From the NCBI RefSeq assembly GCF_036014175.1, contig NZ_CP107917.1, positions 3,100,001-3,164,000 on the forward strand: a stretch of 64,000 nt of DNA, read 5' to 3'. The position numbers and the translations under genes were made by a program. Each line of letters opens with the position of its first letter. Position 1 is the first letter of the stretch. A model generated the notes under the pieces. It did not search any database. It was not told the DNA's origin and saw nothing but the letters and a program-made list of their open reading frames with translations. Origin of the DNA: Streptomyces sp. NBC_00443 (GTDB lineage Bacteria > Actinomycetota > Actinomycetes > Streptomycetales > Streptomycetaceae). This document shows positions 27,179 through 34,785 of the stretch, piece by piece.

Positions 27179-27775
27179 TCATTCGCCGCGCACGCTGGGG
27201 AGATGAGGCAACCGTTCGGCGGCGACCACGCCTTCCAGGTAGCCCTTCGCCCGCTCGGTGCGGGGGTACCCCTCCAGCAGCCGCCAGAAGCGGGGCCCGT
27301 GTCCGGGCACCAGGAGATGCGCGAGCTCATGGAGGAGGACGTAGTCGACGACGTACTCGGGCATGCCCTGCAGGCGGTGCGAGAGCCGGATGCTGCCCTC
27401 GGCCGGGGTGCACGAGCCCCAGCGTGTGTTCTGGTTGGTGACCCAGCGGACCGAGTTGGGCCGCGCGCGGCCGTCGAAGTACTGCGCCGACAGCCGCTCC
27501 GCCCGCTCGGCCAGTTCGGCGTCACCGAGGACCCGCTTGCTCTCCTGGGCTGCCAGCTTGTCGAGCATGACGTTCACCCAGCGCTGCTCCTCGGCCTCGG
27601 ACATTCGGGCGGGGATGAGCACGACGGTGCGATCGCCCTCGCGGTACGCCGAGACCGTCCGGCGGCGCCGGGCGCTTCTGCGGACCTCGATCGCGCTCGC
27701 CCCCGAGCCGCTCGACGGCGGGCTCGTCGTACTGCGCTGTGGCGTTCCGGCGCGGTGCAGTGGGTCGGCGGACAC
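27179..27775 (-). CDS. YgjP-like (DUF45/M48-type) metallopeptidase
   Basis: The 198-residue protein has the conserved WGSCTPAEGSIRLSHRLQGMPEYVVDYVLLHELAHLLVPGHGPRFW stretch: WGSC, then zinc motif HELAHL (about 155-160), then the third ligand His in GHGPRFW. This is the YgjP/DUF45 family of single-domain zinc peptidase-like proteins. The N-terminal 30 residues are low-complexity. The start is GTG 27775. It is divergent from the ThiF-like gene, with about 220 nt between them. Confidence 0.88.
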   Translation of the reverse strand: MSADPLHRAGTPQRSTTSPPSSGSGASAIEVRRSARRRRTVSAYREGDRTVVLIPARMSEAEEQRWVNVMLDKLAAQESKRVLGDAELAERAERLSAQYFDGRARPNSVRWVTNQNTRWGSCTPAEGSIRLSHRLQGMPEYVVDYVLLHELAHLLVPGHGPRFWRLLEGYPRTERAKGYLEGVVAAERLPHLPSVRGE

Positions 27776-27995
27776 GCCCCGACGTTACCCGCTGCGCATG
27801 GGGGAAGTCCCGACTCCGGGACGGTTCCATGCCGATCCCCCACCGTGCGTTTGATTTGTACGACGAATATCCACCGCCTGTGGACAACTTTCGGCACCGG
27901 GTTCCCTGTCGGGGCATGCTGGCTGTCACCGGCGGGGCTGCGACCGAGCTCCACCGGCACAGGGGACGTTCAACGACGGCTAGGGGGGCCTGCTC

Positions 27996-29240
27996 ATGCA
28001 AGCGATGCTTTCGACTGTTTCGGGAGATTCGCCGGTTGCGTCGACCACATCGACCACGCCGACTTCACCGGCTTCACCGGCTTCACCGGCTTCACCGGCT
28101 TCACCGGCTCTGCTGGCGCCACTGCTGAAGCCCGCGCTCAGGCGTGGCTGGCGGGACCTCAATACGGTGCAGTTCGGGATGACTCCGGCGCACGCTCTGA
28201 CGCTGGGTCCGATCGACACGGCGACGGGCAGTTTCCTCGATCTGCTCAACGGCACTCGCGGGCTGGAGCTGATGCGCGAAGAGGGCCGCCGCATGGACCT
28301 GCCGGACGGCCATGTCGACGGGCTGGTGCGACGGCTGGCACGGGCGGGGCTCCTCGACGACGCGAAGGGAGGCGGGCCGGCCGGCGACGCCCTGCGACGC
28401 AAGAAGGATGTCCTGGACCGGCTTCGCCCTGACCTCGCCTCACTGTCCCTGACCACGTCCGAGCCGGGCGAGGCGATCGGCCGCCTGGCCGCCCGCCGCT
28501 CACTGCGCGTACAGGTGAGAGGTGCCGGCCGGGTGGGCGCGATGGTGGCCTCGCTGCTGTCGGGCGCGGGGGTGGGTGAGGTCGACGTGCGCGACGTGGG
28601 CCGTGTCGAGCCGTGGGACGTCGCACCGGGCGGGCTGCCCGCGGAGGCGGTCGGCGACCGCAGGGACGAGGCCGCCCAGCGGGCCGCACGCCGCTGCGCA
28701 CCGGACCGGCCACCGCGCCGGACCGCACAGTCATCTCCCGGGCAGGACGGCGCCGGCCACTCGCTGGTGATCATCGCACCCCGGGACGACGTCGCGGTGC
28801 ACGCACCCTCCCCGTCCGCCGCCGAACCCCTCATCGCTTCCGGTACGCCCCATCTGTACGCCGGCGTCGTGGAGGGCACCGGCGTGGTCGGCCCGCTGGT
28901 CCTGCCCGGCGAGACGGCCTGCGCCGGCTGTCTCCACGAGGGGCGCGCCGACCGGGACCCTGCCTGGCCCCGCCTGGTCGCGCAGTGGCGCTCCGGCACA
29001 GGACGGACACGCGATGTACGCCCGTGCGATCTCACGCTGGCCACCACGGTCGCCGGACTGACGGCCGCACACGCCCTAGCCTTTCTGGATGGACGGATTC
29101 CGTCGAGCGCCGGTGCACGCTGGGAGGTGTCCCTACCCGGTCTGAGCTGGCACGCGCGGCCGGTGTGGGCGCACCACGCATGCGCGTGCGGCGCCACGGA
29201 GAAAGGTGAGGGAGAACACCCCTCCGAGGACGAGCGGTAG
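27996..29240 (+). CDS. ThiF/E1-like protein with C-terminal four-cysteine site
   Basis: The 414-residue protein has a Ser/Pro/Ala-repeat N-terminus (residues 20-40) and a winged-helix-like region with MDLPDGHVDGLVRRLARAGLLDD. A Rossmann segment RVQVRGAGRVGAMVASLLSGAGVGEVDVRDVGRVEPWDV resembles the ThiF/E1 nucleotide site (GxGxxG). Cysteine pairs ETACAGCLHEG and HACACGA could bind zinc, as in ThiF-like proteins. Usual E1 features (catalytic Cys, Asp for Mg-ATP) are not obvious, so it may be an inactive or RiPP/TOMM-type docking relative. The start is ATG 27996. It lies 85 nt upstream of the UbiB-like gene, probably in one transcript. Confidence 0.72.
   Translation: MQAMLSTVSGDSPVASTTSTTPTSPASPASPASPASPALLAPLLKPALRRGWRDLNTVQFGMTPAHALTLGPIDTATGSFLDLLNGTRGLELMREEGRRMDLPDGHVDGLVRRLARAGLLDDAKGGGPAGDALRRKKDVLDRLRPDLASLSLTTSEPGEAIGRLAARRSLRVQVRGAGRVGAMVASLLSGAGVGEVDVRDVGRVEPWDVAPGGLPAEAVGDRRDEAAQRAARRCAPDRPPRRTAQSSPGQDGAGHSLVIIAPRDDVAVHAPSPSAAEPLIASGTPHLYAGVVEGTGVVGPLVLPGETACAGCLHEGRADRDPAWPRLVAQWRSGTGRTRDVRPCDLTLATTVAGLTAAHALAFLDGRIPSSAGARWEVSLPGLSWHARPVWAHHACACGATEKGEGEHPSEDER
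28064..28108 (+). repeat. Five tandem 9-bp repeats inside the ThiF-like gene
   Basis: TTCACCGGC is repeated five times without interruption, encoding (Ser-Pro-Ala)n in the ThiF-like protein. Because the unit is a multiple of three, copy-number change would keep the frame. Confidence 0.95.
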
Positions 29241-29325
29241 CGCGAGACAATGGCGGAGCAACGGCCGCCGAAGGAGTCACGCCGTGAGGCAGACTCGGAG
29301 CGGTCGGCTGGTACCTGGAGGGCGC

Positions 29326-30696
29326 ATGTCTGATCTTCCCCGCAAGGCGGTCACCCGTACCGCCAAGCTCGCCGCGCTCCCGCTCGGCTTCGCCGGACGG
29401 GCGACCTGGGGACTGGGCAAGCGGATCGTCGGCGAGTCCGCGGAGATCGTCGGCCGTGAGCTGCAGCAGCGCACCGCCGAGCAGATGTTCAAGGTGCTCG
29501 GGGAGCTCAAGGGCGGTGCCATGAAGTTCGGGCAGGCCCTGTCCGTCTTCGAGTCGGCTCTGCCCGAGGAGATCGCCGGCCCCTACCGCGCCGCGCTGAC
29601 CAAGCTGCAGGAGGCCGCGCCCCCGATGCCGACGCGCACCGTGCACTCGGTGCTGGCGGAGCGGCTCGGCGAGGACTGGCAGGAGCTGTTCCTGGAGTTC
29701 GAGGACAAGCCCGCCGCTGCGGCCTCGATCGGCCAGGTGCACCGTGGTGTGTGGCACGACGGCCGCGAGGTGGCCGTGAAGGTGCAGTACCCGGGAGCCG
29801 GCGAGGCCCTACTGTCCGATCTGAACCAACTGAGCCGTTTCGCCCGGCTCTTGGGTCCACTGATTCCGGGCATGGACATCAAGCCGCTGATCGCGGAGCT
29901 GAAGGACCGGGTCTCCGAGGAACTGGACTACAGCCTGGAGGCGCAGGCCCAGCAGGCCCACGCGGAGGAGTTCGCCGACGATCCGGACGTCGTCGTCCCC
30001 GCGGTGGTCCACCAGTGCGAGCAAATCCTGGTCACGGAGTGGATCGACGGCGTTCCGCTCTCGGAGGTGATCTCCGGCGGCACCGAGGAGCAGCGCAACC
30101 GCGCCGGCCAGCTCCTGGCCCGCTTCCTCTTCTCCGGCCCGGCCCGCACCGGGCTCCTGCACGCCGACCCGCACCCGGGGAACTTCCGCCTGCTGCCGGG
30201 CGGCCCGGAGGGTGAGGACGACTGGCGGCTGGGTGTCCTGGACTTCGGCACGGTCGACAGGCTCCCGGGCGGTCTGCCGACCCCCATCGGAGACTCCCTG
30301 CGCATGACCCTGGACGGCGAGGCGGAGGAGGTCTACGAACTCCTCCGCGCCGAGGGCTTCGTCAAGGATTCCATCGACCTCGACCCGAACGCCGTCCTCG
30401 ACTATCTGCTGCCGATCATCGAACCGGCTCAGGTCGAGGAGTTCACCTTCACCCGCGGCTGGATGCGCAGTCAGGCCGGGCGCGTGGCCGATCCCCGCTC
30501 ACCCGCCTACCAGCTGGCCAAGCAGCTCAACCTGCCCCCGGCGTATCTCCTCATCCACCGGGTGACGTTGAGCACCATCGGCGTGCTCTGCCAGCTGGGC
30601 GCGACGGTGCGACTGCGCGAGGAGCTGGAGGACTGGCTGCCCGGATTCGTGCCGGAGGAGCCGGCGGACGAGGAGGAGTCGGCGGCGGAGGCGTGA
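29326..30696 (+). CDS. ABC1/UbiB-family atypical kinase (AarF)
   Basis: The 456-residue protein-kinase-like fold has the family's unusual signatures: KGGAMKFGQALSVFES (KxGQ motif), AAAASIGQVHRG (Ala-rich nucleotide loop), VAVKVQYPG (lysine), GLLHADPHPGNFRLLP (catalytic region) and GVLDFGTVD (metal Asp). Members support quinone biosynthesis or lipid homeostasis through ATPase-like activity. Streptomyces uses menaquinone, so the substrate is uncertain. The start taken is ATG 29326 after GGAGG. GTG 29284, 14 codons upstream and in frame, has an even better Shine-Dalgarno (GAAGGAG, 7 nt) and may be the real start. Confidence 0.92.
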   Translation: MSDLPRKAVTRTAKLAALPLGFAGRATWGLGKRIVGESAEIVGRELQQRTAEQMFKVLGELKGGAMKFGQALSVFESALPEEIAGPYRAALTKLQEAAPPMPTRTVHSVLAERLGEDWQELFLEFEDKPAAAASIGQVHRGVWHDGREVAVKVQYPGAGEALLSDLNQLSRFARLLGPLIPGMDIKPLIAELKDRVSEELDYSLEAQAQQAHAEEFADDPDVVVPAVVHQCEQILVTEWIDGVPLSEVISGGTEEQRNRAGQLLARFLFSGPARTGLLHADPHPGNFRLLPGGPEGEDDWRLGVLDFGTVDRLPGGLPTPIGDSLRMTLDGEAEEVYELLRAEGFVKDSIDLDPNAVLDYLLPIIEPAQVEEFTFTRGWMRSQAGRVADPRSPAYQLAKQLNLPPAYLLIHRVTLSTIGVLCQLGATVRLREELEDWLPGFVPEEPADEEESAAEA

Positions 30697-30702
30697 GCGG
30701 CC

Positions 30703-30912
30703 CTACCACCAGGCCGAGTCCAGCCGTCCCTCGATCGCTCTGAGGTTCTCCCTGGAGCAGGTATCGCACAAGTAGTGGCGGGTGCCATTCTCCACGGAGC
30801 AGGTCCAGGTGGGTTGCGGGGCCTTGGCCCGGGTGCCGCAGCGGGCGCACACGAGGGGCTGGGGCTCCGTGGTGGAACCGCCGTTGTCACTGCCTCCGGG
30901 AAGACTCGTCAC
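30703..30912 (-). CDS. Small zinc-ribbon-like protein, 69 aa
   Basis: The short protein has two CxxC pairs, LVCARCGTRAKAPQPTWTC and YLCDTCSRENLRAIEG, which together would make a zinc ribbon. It ends in SAWW. The spacing and WTCSVENGTRHYLC block look conserved rather than accidental, and codon use is typical for the genome. The function is unknown; nucleic-acid binding or a structural role is possible. It converges on the UbiB gene with a 6-nt gap. Confidence 0.82.
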   Translation of the reverse strand: MTSLPGGSDNGGSTTEPQPLVCARCGTRAKAPQPTWTCSVENGTRHYLCDTCSRENLRAIEGRLDSAWW

Positions 30913-30960
30913 TCGGCGACGATATCGCCGCCGCTCACTGATCGGCGGTCACAACGCACT

Positions 30961-30998
30961 GCGGGGGCCGGTCCCGTTCGCACGGAACCGGCCCCCGC
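30961..30998 (-). terminator. Terminator of the wblC operon
   Basis: A GC-rich stem, GCGGGGGCCGGT (30961-30972) with ACCGGCCCCCGC (30987-30998), follows the wblC-associated gene on the minus strand. Confidence 0.8.
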
Positions 30999-31049
30999 GG
31001 GGACTACCGCCTCCCGGTCGGGAGGCCACCGTCTGGCGGTGTGGGTTGG

Positions 31050-31373
31050 TTACTGCATGACCGCCATGGCGAGCGCGCGGCGGGCACGCAGCGAGGCACG
31101 CTCGGCCCGACGCTGCATGCGGCGAGCAGTCGCCAGGCGCACGGCCCGGCGTTCCTGCTCGGCCACGTACCGGCGCTCGTGCATATGCGCACGGGCCAGG
31201 GCTTCTTGGAGGAGTTGCATCTCTCGGTTCCTGTTCTGACGCGAGTCGTTCGCGCCACTGGTGGTGAAGTCTTCAGGCGCGGAGCCTGCGAGCTCGTGGG
31301 TGGACGGCTTCATCGGGGCCTGCTTCTGGGGGTCGTGCGTGAAGGGACGGTCGATTGTTCCTGCGGTGTTCAT
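31050..31373 (-). CDS. Unknown Arg/Ala-rich helical protein coupled to wblC
   Basis: This is a 107-residue protein of unknown function. The first 45 residues look disordered. The remainder (MQLLQEALARAHMHERRYVA ... RRALAMAVMQ) is one long, strongly basic, amphipathic helix suited to coiled-coil or nucleic-acid/ribosome contact. Its ATG at 31373 overlaps the wblC TGA (ATGA), so it is translated only downstream of wblC. That placement suggests a role in the same antibiotic or translation-stress response. A terminator follows. I do not recognise the family. Confidence 0.75.
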   Translation of the reverse strand: MNTAGTIDRPFTHDPQKQAPMKPSTHELAGSAPEDFTTSGANDSRQNRNREMQLLQEALARAHMHERRYVAEQERRAVRLATARRMQRRAERASLRARRALAMAVMQ

Positions 31374-31738
31374 GCCGTGACCGGGTTCTTGCGCGGGCGA
31401 CCACGCGGCCGCTTCCGGGCGACGACAACACCCTGGACGAACAGCTCGCCACCCCAGACGCCCCAGGGCTCACGCCGCTCCTTGGCACCGGCGAGGCAGG
31501 CCTCGATCAGCGGGCAGGTGCGGCAGAGGGACTTGGCGTACTCGACGTCCGCCGGCGACTCGGCGAAGAAGACCTCCGGGTCGTAGGAACGGCAGGGGAC
31601 GGGCACGCCGAGGTTCTCGATGGCGTCATCGAGCGCGGTGAGCGCAGTGAGCGGGGTCAAGGTGGAGTCCTCCGTGAGGCCGGGCTTGGGGATCACGTCT
31701 GAAGGCGGTACGGACGGGGCGTGCGCTTCGAGTTGCAC
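31370..31738 (-). CDS. wblC: WblC/WhiB7, iron-sulfur transcription factor with AT-hook
   Basis: The 122-residue WhiB-like regulator activates intrinsic antibiotic-resistance genes through the primary sigma factor. The [4Fe-4S] cysteines are at VPCRSYD, SLCRTCPL and EACLAG (C...CxxC...C). The beta-turn is EPWGVWGGEL. The C-terminal AT-hook KRPRGRPRKN is diagnostic of the WhiB7/WblC subgroup. The start is GTG 31738 (MQLEAHAPS), with AGGAAG about 7 nt upstream; a longer in-frame extension runs into the leader terminator region and is not credible. A long regulated leader precedes it, and the gene is translationally coupled to the gene at 31050-31373. Confidence 0.95.
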   Translation of the reverse strand: MQLEAHAPSVPPSDVIPKPGLTEDSTLTPLTALTALDDAIENLGVPVPCRSYDPEVFFAESPADVEYAKSLCRTCPLIEACLAGAKERREPWGVWGGELFVQGVVVARKRPRGRPRKNPVTA

Positions 31739-31854
31739 GGTTCGTCTTCCTCGTCTGGTCGTTCCGGCCCTGTTGGGCCGGGTGGCGGCTGGTACCGGGT
31801 CTTTCTTGTCCCGAGGCCCCTTCGCTCCGTCATCCCTGTGGGGGGACAAACAGA

Positions 31855-31889
31855 AGGGCCGCGGATCCCGGATGGGGTTCCGCGGCCCT
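31855..31889 (-). terminator. Intrinsic terminator in the wblC leader (attenuator)
   Basis: Reading the minus strand, AGGGCCGCGGA (31889-31879) pairs perfectly with TCCGCGGCCCT (31865-31855) and is followed by the T-rich TCTGTTTGT. It lies about 115 nt upstream of the wblC start codon and inside its transcript, so it would abort transcription unless it is disrupted. This matches the attenuator known in whiB7/wblC leaders. Confidence 0.85.
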
Positions 31890-31912
31890 GAAGGCGCCGG
31901 CCTGATCGACGA

Positions 31913-32239
31913 TCAGGCTGGATCACTCCAGGGTTCTGGCCCACGGAAGGCCCACATCTCGTGGTGGTGCTTCGTCTGCTTCCGGAATCCGGCACCGGTC
32001 GCCGTAGAGGCATAGGCCTTGGCCTGTGCCACTACTGCCGCTTCCAGTGCCTTGGTCGGTCGCTCATTGCCCTCACGGACAGGGAGACCCGCGAGAGACA
32101 GGGCGGACGCCGGACGGGCGGCACGGATGCCGGACAGACCGGTGCCCTGGTTCGAGACGCCGAGCATGCACAGGGAAGCGACGACCGAGCGATCGGTCAT
32201 TTTCACGATGCTGATGGAGCTGGTGTTGATGCTGATCAC
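31913..32239 (-). CDS. 108-codon upstream ORF in the wblC leader
   Basis: An open frame starts at GTG 32239 after the excellent ribosome-binding site GAGGAGG (8-nt spacer) and ends at the TGA at 31913, 23 nt before the attenuator stem. The product begins MISINTSSISIVKMTDRSVV and ends KHHHEMWAFRGPEPWSDPA. Codon third positions are GC-rich, as in real genes, especially in the first 30 codons. No domain is recognised. It is probably translated. Whether the protein matters, or only ribosome passage over this leader, cannot be told from the sequence. Confidence 0.6.
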   Translation of the reverse strand: MISINTSSISIVKMTDRSVVASLCMLGVSNQGTGLSGIRAARPASALSLAGLPVREGNERPTKALEAAVVAQAKAYASTATGAGFRKQTKHHHEMWAFRGPEPWSDPA

Positions 32240-32261
32240 TGGACTCGCCTCCTCTCGGCGT

Positions 32262-32309
32262 CTAGGGGGACTGGGGTGAACCAGTCCGACGGGTATGCAA
32301 GTAGAACAC
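32262..32309 (-). CDS. 15-residue leader peptide in the wblC leader
   Basis: GTG 32309 opens a 15-codon frame, MFYLHTRRTGSPQSP, ending at the TAG at 32262. A GGAGG lies 10 nt upstream. It is the first ORF after the predicted wblC promoter (start near 32345), in the position where whiB7 leaders of mycobacteria carry a short upstream ORF that senses ribosome inhibition. Translation is inferred from position and ribosome-binding site only. Confidence 0.55.
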   Translation of the reverse strand: MFYLHTRRTGSPQSP

Positions 32310-32351
32310 GGAATTGGGGCCTCCGAGAAGGCCTCCGTTCCCGTGGCTAAG

Positions 32352-32391
32352 AACCTATGGGGATTGCTGGGGCATGCGCAAACTATTTTTT
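32352..32391 (-). promoter_or_regulatory. wblC promoter with AT-rich WhiB7-type element
   Basis: On the minus strand an AAAAAATA block (32391-32384) sits 2 nt upstream of a -35 element TTGCGC (32381-32376), with an 18-nt spacer to the -10 TAGGTT (32357-32352). WhiB7/WblC-controlled promoters have an A/T stretch, bound by the AT-hook, immediately upstream of the -35. The match implies autoactivation. The resulting leader is about 600 nt. Confidence 0.75.
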
Positions 32392-32404
32392 CGACGAGTT
32401 CGTG

Positions 32405-34600
32405 TCATTCCCCGTCGGAGCCCTCCCCAACCTCCTGACCTGCACAGATGGCCAGCACATCGGCCCCATAGCGCTCAAGCTTCCGCTTGAGGACGCCGGA
32501 GATACGGGACAGCTCAACCGGACTGGTCGGTTCCGCCTCTGCGATGGCCATCAGGGTCCGGTCCGTGAAGACACAGAAGTCCGGCTGTCCGCTGAGCCGG
32601 GCCTGGACCGCACGCCACTCGCGGAGTCGTTCGTAGAGGCCCTCGTCCATGTCCGAGGGACAGCCCTCGCAGCGCATCAGCTTCATCTCGCCGGCGTCGG
32701 TGAGGGTGCACCCGCAGACACGGCAGCGGGCCGGGGCGCGCTGGGTGCGTCTCGGGGCGGCGTCCGGCCTGCTCGTGAAGCCGTGCTCGACGCCTCCGGA
32801 GCCGACGGCGGCGGTGCGCCCTGCGGTGGCGACCGAGCCGGGGCGCAGTCCGTCGAGGAAGCGGCTGGGGCGGCGGTTCGGGCGGCCGCCGGGTGCGCGG
32901 GTGAGCGCCCAGGAGACATGGAGGTGCAGCCTGGCGCGGGTGACGCCGACATAGAGGAGCCGACGTTCCTCCTCGATCTGCTCGTCCGTCTTTGCGTAGG
33001 TGATCGGCATCATGCCCTCGGCGACACCGACCAGGAAGACGACGTCCCACTCCAGGCCCTTGGCGGAGTGGAGGGAGGCGAGGGTGACGCCCTGGACGGT
33101 CGGCGCGTGCTGGGCGTTCGCCCGCTCGTCGAGCTCCGCGACGAGGTCGGCGAGGGTGGCGCCGGGTTTGGCGGCGGCGAAGTCCTGGGCGAGGTTCACC
33201 AGGGCGGCCAGCGACTCCCAGCGCTCTCTGACGGCGCCGGAGCCGGCCGGGGGCTCGGTCGTCCAACCCTCGCCCGACAGCACGGCCCGCACCTGCGAGG
33301 GCAGGTCGACGGCGTCGTCGAGGAGTGAGTCGTTGCCTCCGAAGCGGGCCGCGCCGCGCAGGGCGATGCCCGCCTTGCGCACCTCGGGACGGTCGAAGAA
33401 CCGCTCGGCTCCCCGGAGCTGGTAGGGGACGCCCGCGTCGGCGAGGGCCTGCTCGTAGGTCTCGGACTGGGAGTTCGTGCGGAACAGGATGGCGATCTCG
33501 CCTGCCGCAACTCCGGAGTGCATGAGTTCCCGGATACGGCGGGCGGCGCCCTCGGCCTCGGCGGGCTCGTCGGTGTACTCCGTGTACAGGGGCTCGGGGC
33601 CCGGGTCGCGCTGGGAGACCAGTTCCAGGCGGTGGTCGGCGGCGCGGCCCCGGGCCTGGGCGAGCACACCGTTGGCGAGGTGGACGACCTGGGGGGTGGA
33701 GCGGTAGTCGCGGACCAGCTTGACGACGGTGGCACCGGGGTGACGGGTGCGGAAGTCGAGCAGATGGTCGGGAGTTGCTCCCGTGAACGAGTAGATCGTC
33801 TGGCTGGCATCGCCGACCACGCACAGGTTGTCCCGGTCGCCGAGCCACAGCTCCAGCAGGCGCTGCTGGAGCGGGCTGACGTCCTGGTACTCGTCGACCA
33901 CGAAGTGCTGGTACTGGGAGCGGACTTGGTCGGCGATGTCGTGCCGGTCCTGGAGGATGCCGACGGTGAGCAGCAGGACGTCCTCGAAGTCGATGACCGA
34001 GCGGTCGCGCTTGAGGTCCTCGTAGACGTTGTAGATCTGGGCGATCTCGGCCGGGTCGCGGGGGGCGTCGCGGCCTGCCTTGGCGATGGCGGGCGGATAG
34101 TCGGCGGGGACGGTCCGGGTGACCTTGGACCACTCGATCTCGGCGGTGACGTCCCGCAGCTCGTTCCGGTCGAGGCGGATGCGGCAGGCGGCGGCCGCGT
34201 CGGCGACGAGCTGGATCTTGCGGTCGACGAGCCGGGGCATGGAGCCGCCGACCGCTTTCGGCCAGAAGTACTGGAGCTGGCGCAGGGCGGCCGAGTGGAA
34301 CGTACGCGCCTGGACCCCGGCGGCGCCGAGCTGACGCAGTCGGCCGCGCATCTCTCCGGCGGCCCGGTTGGTGAAGGTGACGGCGAGCACGCTGGAGGGC
34401 TGGAGGATACCGGCACGCACCCCGTAGGCGATGCGGTGAGTGATCGCCCGGGTCTTGCCCGTGCCGGCGCCCGCGAGCACGCACACCGGCCCGTGCAGGG
34501 CGGTGGCCACCGCGCGCTGCTCAGGGTCGAGTCCTTCGAGCACCGCGTCGGCAGAGTCCGGTACCTGCGGGAAGAGGGTGGAGTGCGTTGCTGCTGTCAC
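32405..34600 (-). CDS. uvrD2: UvrD2, superfamily 1 DNA helicase with HRDC domain
   Basis: The 731-residue SF1A helicase unwinds DNA in repair. Motifs in order: Q-motif LDPEQRAVA, Walker A LAGAGTGKTRAITHR, TFTNRAAGEMRGRL, DEYQDVSPLQQ, GDASQTIYSFTGA, LVRDYRSTPQ, HSAKGLEWDVVFLVG and LLYVGVTRARLHLH. The C-terminal part has a four-cysteine cluster (CRVCGCTLTDAGEMKLMRCEGC) and an HRDC domain (FCVFTDRTLMAIAEAEPTS...), the combination that marks UvrD2 of actinobacteria. The start is GTG 34600 (MTAATHSTLFPQVPDS); its Shine-Dalgarno is weak. It is divergent from the mycoredoxin gene. Confidence 0.94.
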   Translation of the reverse strand: MTAATHSTLFPQVPDSADAVLEGLDPEQRAVATALHGPVCVLAGAGTGKTRAITHRIAYGVRAGILQPSSVLAVTFTNRAAGEMRGRLRQLGAAGVQARTFHSAALRQLQYFWPKAVGGSMPRLVDRKIQLVADAAAACRIRLDRNELRDVTAEIEWSKVTRTVPADYPPAIAKAGRDAPRDPAEIAQIYNVYEDLKRDRSVIDFEDVLLLTVGILQDRHDIADQVRSQYQHFVVDEYQDVSPLQQRLLELWLGDRDNLCVVGDASQTIYSFTGATPDHLLDFRTRHPGATVVKLVRDYRSTPQVVHLANGVLAQARGRAADHRLELVSQRDPGPEPLYTEYTDEPAEAEGAARRIRELMHSGVAAGEIAILFRTNSQSETYEQALADAGVPYQLRGAERFFDRPEVRKAGIALRGAARFGGNDSLLDDAVDLPSQVRAVLSGEGWTTEPPAGSGAVRERWESLAALVNLAQDFAAAKPGATLADLVAELDERANAQHAPTVQGVTLASLHSAKGLEWDVVFLVGVAEGMMPITYAKTDEQIEEERRLLYVGVTRARLHLHVSWALTRAPGGRPNRRPSRFLDGLRPGSVATAGRTAAVGSGGVEHGFTSRPDAAPRRTQRAPARCRVCGCTLTDAGEMKLMRCEGCPSDMDEGLYERLREWRAVQARLSGQPDFCVFTDRTLMAIAEAEPTSPVELSRISGVLKRKLERYGADVLAICAGQEVGEGSDGE

Positions 34601-34639
34601 ACGGCCATGCTGCCAGGTCGCCGGAGACGGCTGTGCCGG

Positions 34640-34648
34640 TTGTCCACA
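34640..34648 (+). promoter_or_regulatory. DnaA-box-like nonamer TTGTCCACA
   Basis: An exact match to the Streptomyces-preferred DnaA box TTGTCCACA lies in the intergenic region between the divergent uvrD2 and mycoredoxin genes. Similar nonamers occur at 27879-27887 and 50173-50181. Binding is not established. Confidence 0.35.
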
Positions 34649-34709
34649 GGCAGGCACGGTTAGTCGTACTAATGCGGCAGGCGTCACGTGCCCGGCCATA
34701 CCCCGGGTG

Positions 34710-34735
34710 GGAATGGCGCCACGGTCGCGTACGTT
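34710..34735 (+). promoter_or_regulatory. SigR-type promoter for the mycoredoxin gene
   Basis: GGAAT (34710-34714), exactly 18 nt, then GTT (34733-34735) match the SigR consensus. The predicted start lies near 34742, about 45 nt before the mycoredoxin ATG. Confidence 0.88.
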
Positions 34736-34785
34736 CCCTCATCGGACGACCTGTTTCCCCGAGCCATCAGAGGAGCGCGCGAGAC

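Noticed and set aside
28064..28108. Short tandem repeats considered as CRISPR
   Set aside because: Units are 9 bp, directly adjacent without spacers, and inside a coding frame.
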